Shown: positions 35,930 through 47,284, counted from the first letter of the stretch. The stretch is DNA of 64,000 bases from Vitis vinifera (GCF_030704535.1 NC_081822.1:12145001-12209000), one strand, 5' to 3'. Numbers and translations: made by a program. Notes: generated by a model not told the origin, from the letters alone.

Positions 35930-37160
35930 GGTGGAACATCTACAATGGTGACCAGCATATTGATAATCTCTTCTACCCTTTCTCCATTGTCATTGAAACT
36001 CACAAGGAATAATTATGGTTTTTGATGCTCACAAGTTCTTCTTGCTATGCAAGCCTAGGAATTTGAAGGTTATTTACTAAGAACAATGTTTTATCCCCTT
36101 TGTTTTATTGTAATTAGAGATGATGATTCTTCTATAATCCATCTAAACTTTGTGACCTAGATTAGAACATATCGACTCATCTTGAGTTGACTTCTTTCTT
36201 CTCTATTTAAGTCAATGATTGCTATGTTTTTCATTGTAATACTAATATTAACACATGGTGTACTTTTGATCATTTATTCATCACCAACTCTAAATATCAA
36301 GTTCAACATCTTTAAAATAAGTTGCAAGAAGTTTTAAAAGGCTATTTGAGTATTATTGATTATTTTATGTTATAAAAGAGCTTGCATATACTTTGTTTAC
36401 AATTGATGAGCCTATTATTGATAATAAGTTGCTAATGTATATCTTTGGTGAGTTAGATAATGAATTTCGTTCTTGTCATTATAGTAAAATTAATCAAGCG
36501 AATCTAAGGTTGTGTTTGTTTTTTTTACTTAATTCTAAATAGAACCTTAATGCTTAATAATGTTAAATATTATGTTGTTTGTTTTTGTAGTATTTTATTT
36601 TTATTAAGTATTAAAAAATAAAGAAAAATTAATATGTTATTTTTTCTATTTATAAAAAGTTATATATTTTGGTTTTTTCTATTTAGTAAAATATTTATAA
36701 TAAGTTATTAAAAAGTAGAAAAACAAATAACATAAATTCTGAAAACAAATTACCTTTAGTAAAAAAACCAAAAAAACAAATACTGCCTAACTCTTTGAAT
36801 AAAACTTTTGATCCTCTGGAATCATGCATTGTGATATTTGGGATTCTTCACCCAATTTATCTACAAGGAGTTATTGATATTACATTCACCTTATTGATGA
36901 TTTTAGTCATCATACTTGGATCTTTCCAATGAAGTTAAAATTTAAAACTAAAGGAATTTATAGTGGTAAATGTAGGTCTAACATGATGTGATTTTCAGAC
37001 AACAAAAAGATAGACATATAGATGAGGTTGGATTGACACTCATGCCACACATGACTTTTTCCTTTTAATGCTTTTGTCATTACTATATATTTCATTAATA
37101 GGTTGTCTGCTCAGGTTCTTAATCATCTCTCACCCTTGGAATCTTTGTATCACAAAAGAA
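35930..37160 (+). mobile_element. Heavily decayed Ty1/copia retroelement fossil
   Basis: Translated fragments on the plus strand resemble copia polyproteins in the expected order. Near 36250-36510 there is a gag-like (UBN2-type) stretch with KGYLSIIDYF and FGELDNEF-like similarity. Near 36860-36930 there is an integrase-type piece resembling IDDFSHHTWIFPMK. Near 37100-37145 there is a later integrase piece resembling LNHLSPLESLYHK. The fossil is clearly old and broken in many places, with large parts gone. No LTR ends are recognised, so the limits are approximate. Confidence 0.6.
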
Positions 37161-37922
37161 AAAAAAAATCTTAATCATTTTTTGCAAATTCTCATAAAAA
37201 CTTTGGTGTTTTTTTTGTATAATATTTTGAAAAATAAATAAGAATGTGAAGAATAATTAATAAACTTTTGCATCCAACATAAAATAGACAACCCTCACCC
37301 ATAATGAATCGAGAACCTTGAATCATTATTTAAATTCTTAAATAAAATTTTGTTCTTGATTACAATTAAAAATTATTTTTAAAATATTCCCTCCTCGTAT
37401 GCTTGATTGTGTGCCACCAAACTCCCACTTCAAGTGCCTTGCGTTAGCCCTCAGGTGAGGGGTGGGAGCAAAAGATGTGCTCGAATTAGGTGGTTCGACT
37501 TACATGGGACAGATCAGGGCCTCAAATCAGTCCTGCTGCTGCCTCTATCCTCACCCAAGGGGCAATTACAGCAAGCATTATTCACAAAGTTAGTGCAGTG
37601 GGTGGGTTTGTTCTCCTCAATACATGATTAAACTCCAAAACCGTAGGACAGGGCAGCCCAGAGCCCACTAAAATTGGAACGTTAATGGGAATATGAAACA
37701 GGACAAATTTGAGCCAATGTGGTGTACAGGTATCCTAGTCCCAATCAAGGTTTGAAAAATCGATGGTTGAAACAATATAGGTCATCGATAATCAGTTTGA
37801 CAAAAAATGCCAAAATATTGAAAAAATCAGTCGAAAACTTTTCGATTTTGAAGTGAAAAATCGAGTGTGGGAGCGATGGGCCCGTGGCGATCTGAAAAAT
37901 CAACAATTCAAAATAATCAGTG

Positions 37923-37923
<1 letters not shown>
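37160..37923. other. Intergenic spacer left of the young element
   Basis: A GC-richer patch (about 37400-37640) is followed by a patch with repeated AAAAATCGA/AAATCAACAA-like words (about 37740-37925). Neither shows a convincing coding region. They may be pieces of older repeats that I cannot name. Confidence 0.35.

Positions 37924-37982
<59 letters not shown>
37924..37982. repeat. (TA)n microsatellite
   Basis: An uninterrupted TA dinucleotide run of about 57 bases, immediately left of the insertion site of the element at 37991. It is a likely length-polymorphic marker. Confidence 0.9.
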
Positions 37983-37984
<2 letters not shown>

Positions 37985-37990
37985 TTATTT

Positions 37991-38862
37991 TGTGAACCCC
38001 GTATTTCGGCTCAATGCGTTTCCCACTCGATGGCGAGCTCGATTTTGATTTTGAAAAATGATTTAATTGGTTAAAAAAAATGACTTGGAGTCGCCACTTA
38101 TTTTTGTTTTATTTTTAAAAGGGTAAACAAAATAAGAAAGAAAACCCTAATTGCGACTCCTGGTTTTGGAAAAGGTGATCTACGAAAAACCGGATCGGGC
38201 TCGGGGGTCAGGTTACTTATCGGGAAGGTACGGTGAAGACCATAGCACCCCTCTAAGCCCCTAGAGGTCGGGTCTCTACTAATAAAATGAAGTTGTTGTG
38301 GCAATTAATGTGGAGATCAATGAATACTCAGGATGATCATGCACGTGAGGGAATCAAAACATTCAATAAAGAATCGACTGAAGTGAGAATGGGGCATACC
38401 TTGGCATCAATCGATCAATGCGCGAGCTTAAGGTGATCTTTCCTGATGATCCACAATGCAACCTTCCTCTGCTTTTCCTCCTTTGATCATCCCAGAAAAA
38501 TATCTTCTAAGCTACCTCGGAAAAACCCGTCTGCTTCCTCCACGAACTTGAGAAATATCTCAGTAAGCTCACGCTTGAAAATCCCTCCTCCCCCTCCTTG
38601 CCTTCCTCTTCTTTTCTTATCTAGCCTCCTCCTCCCTTCCTCTGTTCGTGTCTTCCTCAACAAGCCAACCTTCCCTTCCTGTTCATCACATCAGCAAGCA
38701 TGGGCTTGCAACCACTCTCTCTGCTGCTGCACGTCTCATGCAGACGGCATCCCACCTCAGCTAGGGGTCCCCTACCCCTTCTAACAATATCCTGAAAATC
38801 CCAGAAGAAAAGAAAGAAAAAAAACCAACCCTCCGGGTCCTCCCCACCAAAGGGGGTCTACA
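37991..38862 (-). repeat. LTR, right-hand (3') in element orientation
   Basis: 872 bases, starting TGTGAACCCC and ending GGGGTCTACA on the plus strand, identical as far as I can see to 52299-53170 (constant offset 14308). The short open frames inside it are repeated in both LTRs and are not genes. Confidence 0.93.
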
Positions 38863-38868
38863 AATATG

Positions 38869-38877
38869 CCCCTCTTC
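38869..38877 (-). promoter_or_regulatory. Polypurine tract of the Tat/Ogre element
   Basis: On the minus strand GAAGAGGGG sits six bases before the 3' LTR, the usual place for the polypurine primer for second-strand synthesis. It is assigned from position and composition only. Confidence 0.6.
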
Positions 38878-39279
38878 GGTAGAGCTCATGAGTGTAAGGA
38901 ATGTGAACACTGGAGTGAAAAGCAAGTGTGAGTAATGAGTGGGATGAAATGAGCTCTATCGAAGAACAAAGGAGACCCCCAAAAGGACACCCAATGAAGC
39001 ACAGACTTACTCAGGTCAATAGACGAACACAAAGGCTCTAATCCTAAAAGAAAACATATCTCAAAGCGCCTCTGAAGCCACACTAAGGACCCAATCTCTC
39101 TCTAAGATGTCTCCAAAAGTGACCCAAGAGATCAATGTCAAAGATGAGTAACGGTCGAACCACCCTGGAGTACGAGATGAATATGCGATAAGCACCGGGT
39201 AACGAAGTGAGGAAAGCCGAGGACGAATGCAAAACCCTAAAGGTAAGATGTGCAATGCCAGTGGATATGAACACTAGGA

Positions 39280-39540
39280 GCTGCGACTCTGAATGACAAG
39301 ACTGACTCTAAACGCTAAACTAGAAAATAAAGCTCTGGAAGCCAAACCAAAAAGCTAACTCTAAACTGCTAAACTGAGAAAATAACGGCTTTGGAAGCCA
39401 AACCAAAAACTAGCCCTAAAAGCTAAACTAGAAAATAACAGCTCTGGAAACCACTAACTTTAAAAGCTAAACTAGAAAATAACAACTCTGGAAGCCAAAC
39501 AAAAACTAACTTTAAAAGCTAAACTAGAAAATAACAGCTC
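39280..39540. repeat. Tandem repeat block A in the element's 3' region
   Basis: Variable-length units (about 45-65 bases) built on GCTCTGGAAGCCAAAC and AACTCTAAA.GCTAAACT. Related units reappear at about 40460-40630. The block is non-coding and sits at the left edge of the 32-base array that follows. Confidence 0.7.
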
Positions 39541-40020
39541 TGGAAGCCTAAACAAGACGATAGTGATGGCTCTGGAAGCCTAAACAAGATGATAGTGATG
39601 ACTCTGGAAGCCTAAACGAGATGACAGTGATGACTCTGGAAGCCTAATCGAAACGACAGTGATGGCTCTGGAAGCCTAAACGAGACGACAGTGATGGCTT
39701 TGGAAGCCTAAACGAGACGATAGTGATGGCTCTGGCAGCCTAAACGAGACGATAGAAATGGCTCTGGAAGCCTAAACAAGATGACAGTAATGACTCTAGA
39801 AGCCTAAACGAGATGGCAGAAATGGCTCTGGAAGCCTAAACAAGACGATAGTGATGGATCTGGAAGCCTAGATGAGACGACAGTGATGGCTCTAGAAGCC
39901 TAAACAAGACGATAGTGATGGCTCTGGAAGCCTAAACAAGACGACAGTGATGGCTCTGGAAGCCTAAACAAGACGATAGTGATGGCTCTGGAAGCCTAAA
40001 TGAGACGACAGTGATGGCTC
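39541..40020. repeat. Tandem repeat block B, 32-base unit
   Basis: About 15 copies of a 32-base unit containing TGGAAGCCTAAAC and GACGATAGTGATGGCTC (for example unit starts at 39541 and 39573). Units differ at a few positions. It is part of the retroelement's 3' non-coding region. Confidence 0.85.
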
Positions 40021-40440
40021 TGGAAGCCACACTGAAAATAGTGATGATGGCTCTGAACGCCAAACTGAAAATAGTGATGGCTCTGAACACCCAAACTGAG
40101 AAGCGATGATGGCTTTGAACGCCAAACTGAAAAGCGATGATGGCTCTGAACGCCAAAACTGAGAAGTGATGAAGATGGCTATGAACGTCGAAACTGAGGA
40201 TGCGACTTTGAATGTCGATCTGAAAACCGATGATGGCTCTGAACGCCGAAACTAAAAAGTAATGTAGATGACCATGAACGTCAAACTGAGAAGTGATAGC
40301 GACTCTGAACGTTGAAACCGAGGATGCGACTCTGAATGTCGATCTGAAAACCGATGATGGCTCTGAACGCCGAACTGAAAACACGGTGATGGCTCTGAAC
40401 GCCGAAACCTAAAAGTGATGATGGCTCTGAATGTTGAACT
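40021..40440. repeat. Tandem repeat block C, about 30-35-base units
   Basis: Degenerate units built on GATGGCTCTGAACGCC and AAACTGAAAA, clearly derived from the same ancestral word as block B. The period drifts because of small length changes. A long open frame on the minus strand across this block is a by-product of the repeat. Confidence 0.75.
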
Positions 40441-40669
40441 GAAAAGAAAAAAATAAAATAATAATAATAATAGCTCTGGAAGCCAAATCAAAAAGCTAAC
40501 TCTAAATACTAAACTAGAAGAATAATGGCTCTGGAAGCCAAACAAAAAAAACTAACTCTAAATGATAAACTGAGAAAATAATAGCTCTGAAAGCCAAACC
40601 AAAAAGCTAACTCTAAACACTAAACTATAAGGCCCATAGGTGAAGACCTACGGTGGTGATAAATCTGAA

Positions 40670-41220
40670 CAAAGGGAGATGCCCTAAGCGAACTGACGGT
40701 AGGGGAATGCCCTAAACAAACTGAAAATAGGGGGATGCCCTAAACAGACCAAAAATAGGAGGATGCCCTAAACAAGATGACGGTAGGGGGATGCCCTAAA
40801 CAAAATAATAGTAGAGGGATGCCCCAAACGTAAATAACAGTGGGGAGATGCCCCAAACAAAATGACAGTGGGGGGATGCCCCAAACGAAATGACAGTGGG
40901 GGGATGCCCCTAACGAAATGACAATGGGGGGGATGCCCCAAACGTAAATGACAGTGGGGGATGCCCCAAACGTAAATACAGTGGGGGATGCCCCAAACGT
41001 AAATACAGTGGGGGATGCCCTAACGAAATGACAATGGGGGGATGCCCCAAACGTAAATGACAGTGGGGGGATGCCCCTAACGAAATGACAATGGGGGGAT
41101 GCCCCAAACGTAAATGACAGTGGGGGATGCCCCAAACATAAATACAGTGGGGGGATGCCCCTAACGAAATGACAATGGGGGGATGCCCCAAACGTAAATG
41201 ACAGTGGGGGGGATGCCCCA
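40670..41220. repeat. Tandem repeat block D, about 28-base unit
   Basis: Roughly 18-20 copies of a unit containing GGGGGATGCCCCAAACG and AAATGACAGTG, period about 28 (for example 40866 to 40894). Each unit holds a short palindromic GGGG-AT-CCCC word. Minus-strand open frames across it (repeating SLGASPHCH-like words) reflect the repeat, not a gene. Confidence 0.85.
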
Positions 41221-41599
41221 GTATGACGACTCGCAAAGATCCGGATGTGGATCAAGTGATGAGAAAAATCGTAAAATACCTGGTGGACTCAAGGATGGGG
41301 GTATACCCCAGTATGACATCGGATGTGTGATAGGTCAGAAGAACCAGATGAGCTCAGATCCCCCGTCATCGAATGCGCGATCCAAATTATCCACGTGTAC
41401 AACTGAATCAAACCCCTAGATCAAAGGGGCGTCTCCCGGAAGGAAAACATGATGACGTCGAGGCGTCGCGAAGTGTAGGCCTAACTGGGTAACTCCTGAG
41501 AGGCTCCACGGAGGAAACAATCATGTCAATGTGTATCTCGTAAGTGGGGATGAGCATGCAACTCCATGGAGATCCGTAAATCTCAATCGAAACGGAAAT

Positions 41600-42550
41600 A
41601 TGCCCCCAGTATGGCATCGAATGTGGGACGGGTCAGAAGAAAAGCGACATGAAATCATCTATCGTCAAGCACGTGACCTCCGCGAAGACCCGTAAATCTC
41701 ATCCGAAACGAAAATATGCCCCAGTATGGCATCGGGCGCACGATAGGTCTAAAGAACAAATGACATGAAATCATCTATCGTCAAGCACGTGACCTCTGTG
41801 AAGATCCGTATATCTCATACGAAACGGAAATATGCCCCAGTATGGCATCGGGCGCACGATAGGTCTGAAGAACAAATGACATGAAATCATCTATCGTCGA
41901 GCACGTGACCTCTATGAAGATCCGTATATCTCATCTGAAACGGAAATATGCCCCAGTATGGCATCGGGCGCACGATAGGCCAGAAATCAAGCGACAAGAA
42001 ATCATCTGGCTGGATGGGTCTCAGAGGCTCCGTAAGGTAACGATCATGTCCACGTCTCGATGAGCATCCAGTAAGTGATGATTGCGCAAGTCCGTGAGGG
42101 TCCATGAACCTCCAAATGAAATGGGATATGCCCCAGTATGGCATCGGGCGCATGATAGGCCAGAAATCAAGCGACAAGAAATCATCTGGCTGGATGGGTC
42201 TCAGAGGCTCCGTAAGGTAACGATCATGTCCACGTCTCGATGAGCATCCAGTAAGTGATGATCGCGCAAGTCCGTGAGGGTCCATGAACCTCCAAATGAA
42301 ATGGGATATGCCCCAGTGTGGCACCAGAGGTATGATAGGTCAAAAAAATCAGGTGACACCAAATCATCTGGCTGGATGGGTCTCAGAGGCTTCGTAAGGT
42401 AACGATCATGTCCACGTCTCGATGAGCATCCAGTAAGTGATGATCGCGCAAGTCCGTGAGGGTCCATGAACCTCCAAATGAAATGGGATATGCCCCAGTG
42501 TGGCACCAGAGGTATGATAGGTCAAAAAAATCAGGTGACACCAAATCAAT
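41600..42550. repeat. Tandem repeat block E, about 118- and 180-base units
   Basis: Units begin ATATGCCCCAGT and fall at 41946, 42126, 42306 and 42487, giving a period of 180-181 bases. Shorter units of about 115-120 bases precede them (about 41590-41945). Adjacent 180-base units are nearly identical, pointing to recent unequal exchange or template slippage. Confidence 0.85.
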
Positions 42551-43352
42551 CATCATCAAACTCACGATCCTGGTAATCCGAACACAACTGAATCAGACCT
42601 ACACATCAAAGAGGCGACTCCCAGAAGAAGAAGCATGACAATATCTAAATATCAACCAGATCTCCATCACCTGCCCAAGTAGAGGCTGCTGAAGACGACA
42701 TCTGATCCCATGGCCTCAGGGTGGTCTTAAGACACGGGACGTAACGTAGGCCAAGGTGATAGGGTGATAGAAATGAAAGAAAACTAGGCTCAAATACCCG
42801 ATGATCAAAACTCATGCCCTCATATATGAAATGCAACATGTATAGTGAACCTCATGAGCCATGGACCTGAGGATGCCTAATGTGAATATGATATCGATAA
42901 GGAAGCAAATGAAACAGGATGAACTGATAGTGATATGTGTAATGATGATGCGAAATGAGCATCGAACCTGAGATGGGTCGCTGTAAGGAGAGAATAAGAC
43001 GTGAAGGGAGCGAGATGAATCACAAGCAACGATAAAAACGATAGCGAAACAATGAATATGTGAAGAAAGGTGGCGACCGACCCAGATCAAACATGAAGTG
43101 AAGTCACATCAATAACGAATGTAATGATGGAAAGGATAATGACTCGGAGTCCTTAGGAGAAGGTCACTCATCTCTCTCACAAATAGATATGACGAAACAA
43201 TACAAATAACACGGGATCTCAGAGAGCTCACATACGAACTCCCAATAACGAACATACTCGATAAAAATGACCCCCAGACATCAATATACATACTCAATGA
43301 TCAAGAACACTATGCACATACACACCTGTGCTAATAATAATAACAATGATTT

Positions 43353-43385
43353 TTTTTTTTTTTTTATTATTATTATTTTTTTCTT

Positions 43386-43427
<42 letters not shown>
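43353..43427. repeat. Long T-tract in the element
   Basis: Two T runs separated by a short TTA/TTC-containing stretch, the second being more than 35 T in a row. It is low complexity and length-unstable, so its exact length in the assembly should not be trusted. Confidence 0.8.
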
Positions 43428-43430
<3 letters not shown>

Positions 43431-43988
43431 TATATACAAATACACATACTCTGAACATGAACAAACGAACCTCAAAGATGATATCAATAACAAATGGACA
43501 CACTCCCAAGTGATAAGGTAACAAACAAACTCTCTCTGACAAGATGACCTTCTCAAACTAAGGATCTCTAAACCAATGTCCATGAGATAGATGGTGGAAA
43601 TGATGTGACTATCCTCCATGTGATGAACTGAGGAGGCTCACCACCCAGGGTGAAGAGAATTATGAATCAAACAAATAGTAGATAGGATAAGGAAGAAGAG
43701 ATGAATAACATAACTAATAAGATGAGATGAAAATGTAGAGGTGCAGTGATAGGAAAAGATAATGAGAAAAACATGCCTCTAGGTCCAAAGCTCATGAAAC
43801 TACCAAACAATGCATGCATACATTAAAGGGCCCCTATCCCGGTGTGAAAATGTGAGCAAGGCGATAAGAAAGAAAGGCTATAATGCGCATGCGAGGCTCA
43901 ATGGGCTAGCAACGGACTATGTATCAAAAGGGAGTAACAAGGTAAATGGCTAACCGAAATGATGGCCACCCATCCTGCGACCATGGTC

Positions 43989-45725
43989 TCAAACATAGTA
44001 CCTCTTTAGCTGATCCACATTGGTTGGCTCTGAGAATCGGTTTCCATCTAAATCCATCAACCATGCAGCGCCCTCTGGGGTCAACTCCCTGATGAAATAA
44101 GGTCCGCTCCAGTTGGGTCTGAACTTCCCTCTAGGATCTCTGATCAATCCCCTGATGACTTTCAGAACTAAGTCACCTATCTGTAATGGTCTGGGCTTGA
44201 CCCGCTTTTTGAAAGCGCGGGCCATCTTCCTCTGATACGCACGAACATGGTCTGCTGCTCTCAATCTCCTCTCATCTAGGAGATTGAGCTGATCAAATCG
44301 AGCCTGAGCCCAATCTGCCTCGGGAATCTGCTGCTCTAGTGCTACTCTCAACGAACCCATCTCAATCTCAACGGGTAGCATCGCCTCCATGCCATATACC
44401 AAGGAGTAGGGTGTGGCGCCTGTAGAGGTGCGAAAAGAAGTCCGATAAGCCCACAATGCAAATGGGAGCTTCTCTGACCAATCTCGGGAAGTCTCGACCA
44501 TCCTCCGTAATATCCTCTTGATATTCTTATTCGCGGCCTCTACTGCCCCATTCGTCTGCGGCCTGTATGCAGACGATCTATGATGCCGGATGCTGTATCT
44601 CTGTACTAAGGTGTCAACCTCTGCTCTGAAATGTACCCCTCTGTCTGAAATCAACTCATGAGGGACTCCATAGCGACAGATAATGTGTGATCTGATGAAA
44701 CTAGCAACTCCAGACGATGTCAATCTCGCATACGAAGCGGCCTCCACCCACTTGGTGAAGTAATCGATGGCGACCAGGATGAACTCATGACCACTGGAAG
44801 ATTTCGGTGAAATCTTCCCGATGATATCAATACCCCAGACGGAAAATGGCCATGGTGAAGTCAGTGCGTGCAGCTCGGAGGGCGGCACGTGAATGAGATC
44901 TCCGTGTATCTGACACTCGGGACACCTCTGAACAAACTGGCAGCAATCTGTCTCCATGGTCAACCAGAAGTATCCTGTCCTCATGACCTTACGAGCCAAC
45001 ATATGTCCTCCCATATGTGGTCCGCAGACTCCCGCATGAACCTCTCTCATCACCCGATCGGCAGAGGCGCGGTCCAAACACAATAATAGCATCCCGTCAG
45101 GTGATCGCCTGTACAGTGTCTCGCCACAGATGACGAATCGGGTAGCCAACTGCCTCAATGCTCTCTTATCCTTGGCCGTGGCAGCCTCAGGATATACGCC
45201 AAGTCTCAAAAAGTGATATATGTCATGATACCATGGCAAACCATCATCTGGCTCTGCATCATCGATCAAGCAACAGTAAGCAGGAGCATATCTCGACTCG
45301 ATCAACAAAGGTCGAACAGTGACGTCAACGGGAATATCGATCATGGAAGCTAAAGTAGCTAAAGCATCAGCAAACTGGTTCTGCGCTCTAGGCAGATGGG
45401 TATATCTCAAATCATCAAATCTCCCAACCAGTAGCTCCAAATATGCATGATAAGGCTTAAGCTTCACATCTCTAGTCTTCCACTCGCCCTGAATCTGTCT
45501 CAATACCAGATTGGAGTCACCAAACACCTCCATCTGTCTAATCCCGAGCTCGAGGGCCGTCTCTAATCCCAAGATACAAGCCTCATACTCAACAATGTTG
45601 TTCGTGGCAGGATGTCGATCCGAGAATGCCAAACGAACAGATCTGGGAATGTGATCACCGTGAGGGGATATCAATAAGACGCCTATCCCATATCCAGAAT
45701 GGTTGGCCGCACCATCAAAGTACAT
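43989..45725 (-). CDS. Second RNase H and integrase part of the Tat/Ogre element
   Basis: An open stretch of 578 codons inside the retroelement. It starts with an RNase H fold of the extra, archaeal-like type seen in Tat/Ogre elements (YFDGAANHSGYGIGVLL, GDSNLVLRQIQGEW, ADALATLA). An integrase zinc-binding domain follows (HAGVCGPHMGG, CPECQIHGD), then the catalytic core (WGIDIIGKI, then AIDYFTKWVEA, ISDRG and NGAVEAANK), and a C-terminal tail ending in a RGKFRPNWSGPYFI-type motif. Part of the fossil element, not a host gene. Confidence 0.9.
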   Translation of the reverse strand: MYFDGAANHSGYGIGVLLISPHGDHIPRSVRLAFSDRHPATNNIVEYEACILGLETALELGIRQMEVFGDSNLVLRQIQGEWKTRDVKLKPYHAYLELLVGRFDDLRYTHLPRAQNQFADALATLASMIDIPVDVTVRPLLIESRYAPAYCCLIDDAEPDDGLPWYHDIYHFLRLGVYPEAATAKDKRALRQLATRFVICGETLYRRSPDGMLLLCLDRASADRVMREVHAGVCGPHMGGHMLARKVMRTGYFWLTMETDCCQFVQRCPECQIHGDLIHVPPSELHALTSPWPFSVWGIDIIGKISPKSSSGHEFILVAIDYFTKWVEAASYARLTSSGVASFIRSHIICRYGVPHELISDRGVHFRAEVDTLVQRYSIRHHRSSAYRPQTNGAVEAANKNIKRILRRMVETSRDWSEKLPFALWAYRTSFRTSTGATPYSLVYGMEAMLPVEIEMGSLRVALEQQIPEADWAQARFDQLNLLDERRLRAADHVRAYQRKMARAFKKRVKPRPLQIGDLVLKVIRGLIRDPRGKFRPNWSGPYFIRELTPEGAAWLMDLDGNRFSEPTNVDQLKRYYV

Positions 45726-45728
45726 GCG

Positions 45729-47219
45729 CTACCCCGACAGACTAGTCACAGCAGCGACATCCTCGTCTGGAAAATCATCGTCAATAGCTCTGGCGTCAGA
45801 AACTGGTAATGAGGCTAGATGATCTGCTACAATGCTCCCTCTGATGGACTTCTGAGTGACATAATGGATGTCAAACTCAGTCAGAAGTACCAACCATCTC
45901 ATGAGGCGACCGACTAGGGCGGGCCTATCAAACAAATATCTCAAAGGATCTAGACGGGATATCAAGTGCACGGAATACTCGGTCATGTAATGTCTCAATC
46001 GGCGAGTGGCCCAAACCAATGCCAAACAATGACGCTCAATCATGACATACCTCGTCTCGTAGTCTAGCATCCTCTTACTCAGATAGTAAATGGCTCGATC
46101 CTTGCCCGAATCATCGAGTTGAGCTAACATGCAACCCAAGGCCACGTCTGATACGGACAAGTATAAGAGTAGAGGACGGCCTGGTGTAGGAGGCGCCAAA
46201 ACAGGAGGTGACAACAAGTACTCTCTGATCCTCTCGAAGGCACGCTGACACTGGTCATCCCAAACAGTAGGTTGACTCTTCCTCAAGAGTCGAAATATGG
46301 GCTCGCAGATGTCTGTCAATCTGGCTATGAATCTACTGATGTACTGAAGTCTGCCCAGGAAGCCTCTGACCTCTCTCTCTGTCCTCGGCGCAGGCATGTC
46401 AAGAATGGCTCTAATCTTGTCCGGATCTACCTCTATGCCTCGCTCACTGACCATGTATCCCAAGAGTTTCCCAGAAGTCACTCCGAAAGTGCACTTCTTG
46501 GGATTCAGTCTCAATCTGAACTGTCTGATCCTCTCAAAGAACCTCTCAAGAGCTGCCAAATGATCTGATCTATCTCGGGATTTCACTATCATGTCGTCTA
46601 CGTAAACCTCGACATCCCGATGCATCATGTCATGGAAGAGCGTGGTCGCTGCTCTCTGATATGTGGCTCCTGCGTTCTTCAATCCGAATGGCATGACTCT
46701 ATAACAATAAGTACCCCACTCGGTAATGAAGGACGTCTTCTCCATGTCCTCTGGAGCCATCAAGATCTGACTGTACTCGGAAAATCCGTCCATAAAGGAC
46801 AACATCGAATGACCTGCCGTACTGTCAACTAGCATGTCGATGTGTGGAAGAGGAAAATCATCCTTAGGACTGGCCTTATTGAGATCTCGGAAATCAACAC
46901 AGACTCTCACCTTGCCGTCCTTCTTGGGAACAGGGACGACATTGGCCAGCCACTCCGGGTACTCGACCACTGATAAGAATCCTACTCTGAGCTGCTTCTG
47001 GATCTCCTCTTTCACCTGCAAGCTCCAACGAGGGTGCAATTGTCTCAACTTCTGCTTAACCGGTCTAGCATGGGGCAGAAGTGGCAAACGATGCTGGACG
47101 ATAGATGGATCAAGGCCTGGCATGTCCTCATAGGACCATGCGAAAACGTCCAAGTAGGATCTGAGTAGCTGGATGAGGTTGTCTCTCTCATCTGTGGACA
47201 AATCCGATCCGATCCTCAA
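45729..47219 (-). CDS. Reverse transcriptase and first RNase H part of the Tat/Ogre element
   Basis: An open stretch of 496 codons within the retroelement. It shows the reverse transcriptase fingers and palm (KDGKVRVCVDFRDLNKA, MPFGLKNAGATYQ, VYVDDMIVKS, LNPKKCTFGV) and a following RNase H region (YYLSKRMLDYETRY, LVWATRRLRHYM). These are typical Ty3/gypsy pol sequences. Part of the fossil element. Confidence 0.92.
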   Translation of the reverse strand: MRIGSDLSTDERDNLIQLLRSYLDVFAWSYEDMPGLDPSIVQHRLPLLPHARPVKQKLRQLHPRWSLQVKEEIQKQLRVGFLSVVEYPEWLANVVPVPKKDGKVRVCVDFRDLNKASPKDDFPLPHIDMLVDSTAGHSMLSFMDGFSEYSQILMAPEDMEKTSFITEWGTYCYRVMPFGLKNAGATYQRAATTLFHDMMHRDVEVYVDDMIVKSRDRSDHLAALERFFERIRQFRLRLNPKKCTFGVTSGKLLGYMVSERGIEVDPDKIRAILDMPAPRTEREVRGFLGRLQYISRFIARLTDICEPIFRLLRKSQPTVWDDQCQRAFERIREYLLSPPVLAPPTPGRPLLLYLSVSDVALGCMLAQLDDSGKDRAIYYLSKRMLDYETRYVMIERHCLALVWATRRLRHYMTEYSVHLISRLDPLRYLFDRPALVGRLMRWLVLLTEFDIHYVTQKSIRGSIVADHLASLPVSDARAIDDDFPDEDVAAVTSLSG

Positions 47220-47284
47220 CTCCCTAGGCTGATCTGCCGTGCCAAAGTCAACAATCTCGGTGTCCCCACAGCAGGTGAAACTCT

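Noticed and set aside
38446-38784. 112-codon open frame, repeated at 52754-53092
   Set aside because: It lies in both LTRs and runs antisense to the element; it is not a gene.
39541-40020. CRISPR-like array of regular repeats
   Set aside because: The units are directly abutting with no unique spacers, lie inside a plant retroelement and vary like a satellite.
40740-41255. 171-codon frame with repeated GASPHCH-type words
   Set aside because: It is the translation of the 28-base tandem array; frame openness follows from the repeat.
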